Assembly: GCA_036398775.1 (NCBI GenBank)
Contig: DASWOJ010000051.1
Span: 1 to 10,595 of the forward strand
Reading direction: 5' to 3'
Source of the DNA: DASWOJ01 sp036398775
GTDB lineage: Bacteria; Pseudomonadota; Alphaproteobacteria; Acetobacterales; Acetobacteraceae
Length of the DNA stretch: 10,595 bases
Part shown: piece after piece, positions 8,351-10,595 of the stretch
Position numbering within the stretch: the stretch's first letter is position 1
How the letters are laid out: the number at the start of each line of letters is the position of its first letter
Notes under the pieces: model-generated
Seen by the model: the letters and a program-made list of their open reading frames with translations, nothing else
Databases searched by the model: none
What the model was told of the DNA's origin: nothing
Made by a program: the position numbers and the translations under genes

Positions 8351-8357
8351 GGTGCTG

Positions 8358-8406
8358 GGCCACGTCCCCCCACCGGGACGCTTCTCTTCTGTAAGGGAGA
8401 GCGAAC
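8358..8406 (+). ncRNA. serC leader, probable serC RNA motif
   Basis: The 49 bases before serC contain a perfect 6-bp hairpin, CGTCCC (8363-8368) with GGGACG (8375-8380), a C-rich 6-nt loop, then a pyrimidine run (CTTCTCTTCT, 8381-8390) and the strong ribosome binding site AAGGGAGAG (8393-8401 region) 6-8 nt before the ATG. The pyrimidine run is complementary to part of that site (TCTCTT-like with AGGGAGA), so it could mask it. A compact hairpin leader upstream of serC-serA, named the serC motif, is known from comparative genomics in Alphaproteobacteria. Position, size and gene context match, but the covariance model was not run. Its ligand, if any, is unknown to me. Confidence 0.55.
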
Positions 8407-9591
8407 ATGTCGCTCGCACTCGATGCCGCGCCGGTGAAGCCGCAGTTGCGCCCGGTTAATCCCGACTTCTCGTCTGGTCCCTGCGCCAAGCGTCCCGGCT
8501 GGTCGCTGCAGGCGCTATCCGGCGCGCTGCTGGGCCGCAGCCACCGTGCGGCCGGGCCGAAGGCGCGGCTGCAGGAGGTGATTGACCGCTCCCACGCAAT
8601 GCTCGGCCTCCCGGCGGATTGGCGCCTGGGCATCGTGCCGGGATCGGACACTGGCGCAGTCGAGATGGCGATGTGGTCCATGCTCGGCGCCCGGGGCGTG
8701 GACATCCTGGCCTTCGAGAGCTTCTCGGAAGCATGGGCGACGGACGTGGTGAAGCAGCTCAAGCTGGCGGACGCCCGCGTGCGCACGGCCCCTTATGGCG
8801 CGTTGCCGGACCTCGCCGGCATTGACCCGGCACGCGACCTGGTCTTCGCCTGGAACGGCACGACCTCCGGCGTGCGCCTGCCCGGCGCCGAGTGGATCGG
8901 CACGGAGCGGGATGGCCTGGTCATCTGCGACGCAACATCGGCCGCCTTCGCGATGGAGCTGCCATACGAAAAGCTCGATGTCGTCACCTGGTCCTGGCAA
9001 AAGGTGCTGGGCGGCGAGGCGGCGCACGGCATGATCGCCCTGTCCCCCCGCGCGGTCGCCCGGCTGGAGTCATACAAGCCCGCTTGGCCGCTGCCAAAAG
9101 TGTTCCGCATGACCAGCGGCGGCAAGCTGTCCGCCGGCATCTTCCGCGGCGAGACCATCAACACGCCCAGCATGCTATGCGTGGAGGACGCGCTGGACGG
9201 CCTGCGCTGGGCCGAGTCGGTTGGCGGCCTGCCCGCCCTGATCGCCCGCAGCGAGGCCAACCTGGCCGCGGTCGCCGCCTGGATTGAGCGGACGCCCTGG
9301 GTGGACTTCCTGGCCGCCGATCCCGCCACGCGGTCGTGCACGAGCATTTGCCTCAAGGTGACTGCGCCTTGGTTCACCGCGCTTGACGCGGACGGGCAGG
9401 GCAAGGCGGCCAAGCGCCTGGCCGGGCTGCTGGACAAGGAGGGCGTGGCCTACGACGTCGCCTCCTACCGCGATGCACCGCCGGGCCTGCGCATCTGGGG
9501 CGGCGCCACCGTGGAAACGTCGGACATCCAGGCCCTGCTGCCGTGGGTCGAGTGGGCCTATGCCTCGGTGGCCAGGGACGCCGGGGCATGA
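8407..9591 (+). CDS. serC: Phosphoserine aminotransferase SerC
   Basis: A 394-residue PLP-dependent class V aminotransferase that converts 3-phosphohydroxypyruvate and glutamate to O-phosphoserine and 2-oxoglutarate in serine synthesis; SerC can also act on 3-hydroxy-4-phosphohydroxythreonine in pyridoxal phosphate synthesis. Visible landmarks are NPDFSSGPCAKRPGW (18-32), the GSDTGAVEMAMW segment (79-90), WNGTTSGVRLP (149-159), DATSAAFAMELP (175-186) and the PLP Schiff-base Lys199 in TWSWQKVLGGE. This is the alphaproteobacterial/archaeal-type SerC, longer and different at the N-terminus from the E. coli enzyme. The ATG at 8407 follows an AAGGGAGAG ribosome binding site and a structured leader. 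The gene ends in an ATGA overlap with serA, so the two are almost surely co-transcribed and translationally coupled. Confidence 0.97.
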   Translation: MSLALDAAPVKPQLRPVNPDFSSGPCAKRPGWSLQALSGALLGRSHRAAGPKARLQEVIDRSHAMLGLPADWRLGIVPGSDTGAVEMAMWSMLGARGVDILAFESFSEAWATDVVKQLKLADARVRTAPYGALPDLAGIDPARDLVFAWNGTTSGVRLPGAEWIGTERDGLVICDATSAAFAMELPYEKLDVVTWSWQKVLGGEAAHGMIALSPRAVARLESYKPAWPLPKVFRMTSGGKLSAGIFRGETINTPSMLCVEDALDGLRWAESVGGLPALIARSEANLAAVAAWIERTPWVDFLAADPATRSCTSICLKVTAPWFTALDADGQGKAAKRLAGLLDKEGVAYDVASYRDAPPGLRIWGGATVETSDIQALLPWVEWAYASVARDAGA

Positions 9592-10595
9592 CGGCGCCGC
9601 GTGTCCTGATCAGCGACAAGCTATCCCCCGCTGCGGTCGAGGTGTTCCGCAGCCGGGGCGTGGACGTGGACCTCCGCCCTGGCCTGTCGCCGGCGGAGTT
9701 GCGCGCCTGCATCGGCGGCTACGACGGCCTGGCGATACGCAGCGCCACCAAGGTCACGCGGGAGGTGCTGGATGCCGCGCCTCGCCTGCGCGTGGTCGGG
9801 CGCGCCGGGATCGGCGTGGACAACGTGGACGTGAAATCCGCGACCGCCCGGGGCGTCGTGGTGATGAACACGCCGAACGGCAACGCCACCACGACGGCCG
9901 AGCACGCCATCGCCATGATGTTCGCCCTGGCCCGGCAGATCCCGGAGGCCACTGCCAGCACCCGCGCCGGTCGCTGGGAGAAGAACCGCTTCCTGGGCGT
10001 CGAGCTGACCGGCAAGACCCTAGGGCTGGTCGGCTGCGGCAACATCGGCGCCATCGTCGCCAACCGCGCAGTCGGGCTGCACATGCGGGTGATCGCCTAT
10101 GACCCTTATTTAACCGAGGCACGGGCCGTGGCGTTGGGTGTCGAGAAGGTGGAGCTGGCAGACCTGCTGGCCCGCGCCGATGTCATCACCCTGCATACGC
10201 CGCTGACCGACGCCACCCGCAACATCCTGTCCCGTGGCGCCCTGGCCGCCTGCAAGCGCGGCGTCCGCATCGTCAACTGTGCTCGCGGCGGCCTGGTGGA
10301 TGAGGCCGCACTGGTGGAGGCGCTCGCCAGCGGCCACGTTGCCGGCGCCGCGCTGGACGTGTTCGAGACGGAGCCGGCCATCAGCAGCCCGCTGTTCGCC
10401 TACGAGAACGTGGTTTGCACGCCGCATCTCGGCGCTGCCACCACCGAGGCGCAGGAGAACGTCGCGCTGCAGGTGGCGGACCAGATGGCCGACTTTCTGT
10501 TGACCGGCGCGGTGTCCAACGCTGTCAACATGGCGTCGCTGTCGGCGGAGGAAGCGCCGCGGCTTCGGCCCTACATGGAGCTGTGCCGTCTGCTC
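9588..10595 (+). CDS. serA: D-3-phosphoglycerate dehydrogenase SerA (partial, runs off right edge)
   Basis: The NAD-dependent enzyme that oxidises 3-phosphoglycerate to 3-phosphohydroxypyruvate, the first committed step of serine synthesis and the one that feeds SerC. The 336 codons in the window cover the whole substrate- and NAD-binding core: RAGIGVDNVD (72-81), the Rossmann motif GCGNIG (149-154) followed by acidic YDPY (171-174), and the catalytic triad Arg233 (NCARGGLVDE), Glu262 (FETEP) and His280 (TPHLGAAT). The frame continues past HLGAAT into the intervening domain (NAVNM, 311-315) and stays open to the last base. Long-form SerA of about 525 residues with a C-terminal ACT domain is therefore likely, but that part is not visible. 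The ATG shares bases with the serC TGA (ATGA), and AGGGA at 9574-9578 is a plausible ribosome binding site 9 nt upstream. Confidence 0.97.
   Translation, partial: MTAPRVLISDKLSPAAVEVFRSRGVDVDLRPGLSPAELRACIGGYDGLAIRSATKVTREVLDAAPRLRVVGRAGIGVDNVDVKSATARGVVVMNTPNGNATTTAEHAIAMMFALARQIPEATASTRAGRWEKNRFLGVELTGKTLGLVGCGNIGAIVANRAVGLHMRVIAYDPYLTEARAVALGVEKVELADLLARADVITLHTPLTDATRNILSRGALAACKRGVRIVNCARGGLVDEAALVEALASGHVAGAALDVFETEPAISSPLFAYENVVCTPHLGAATTEAQENVALQVADQMADFLLTGAVSNAVNMASLSAEEAPRLRPYMELCRLL

Noticed and set aside
8328..8786. A minus-strand frame of 152 codons starting inside serC and ending in the serC leader.
   Set aside because: It overlaps conserved serC codons and the leader hairpin and has no domain or ribosome binding site; a shadow.

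Overview
The window is a high-GC stretch of bacterial chromosome (about two-thirds G+C by eye). All genes are on the + strand and nearly all of it codes. Gene content and order (tolB-pal-cpoB, tilS, ftsH, folP, glmM, thiD, then serC-serA), the alphaproteobacterial form of SerC and the Pal and FtsH sequences point to an alphaproteobacterium of the Rhodospirillales, most likely Acetobacteraceae (Roseomonas-like). The genus is an inference; no rRNA or other marker is present.

Region 1 (1-1606) is the distal part of the Tol-Pal envelope operon: the last 50 codons of tolB, the peptidoglycan-binding lipoprotein Pal (TTG start) and the periplasmic coiled-coil/TPR protein CpoB (YbgF). Region 2 (1607-5127) holds tilS (tRNA-Ile lysidine synthetase) and ftsH (membrane AAA+ zinc protease), closed by a textbook intrinsic terminator. 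An 85-nt degenerate palindrome, possibly an old repeat, lies between cpoB and tilS.

Region 3 (5078-8187) is a tight folP-glmM-thiD cluster: folate synthesis, amino-sugar supply for peptidoglycan and LPS, and thiamine pyrimidine phosphorylation. The ftsH terminator lies inside the longest folP reading frame, so either folP starts downstream of the usual first ATG or the hairpin acts as an attenuator. The last 14 codons of thiD and its stop are made of a GGGAGAGGG-type palindromic repeat, which recurs inverted about 65 nt further on.

Region 4 (8309-10595) is the serine operon. A candidate promoter and a short hairpin leader that fits the alphaproteobacterial serC RNA motif precede serC. SerC overlaps serA by four bases (ATGA), and serA runs off the right edge of the window. 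The two enzymes catalyse consecutive steps from 3-phosphoglycerate to phosphoserine.

This is mainly a housekeeping region. I see no phage, transposase, CRISPR array, defence system or evidently new multi-gene system. The points worth checking are non-coding: the terminator/folP overlap, the repeat-built end of thiD, and the serC leader. No gene-free stretch exceeds 300 bases; the longest is 8188-8406.
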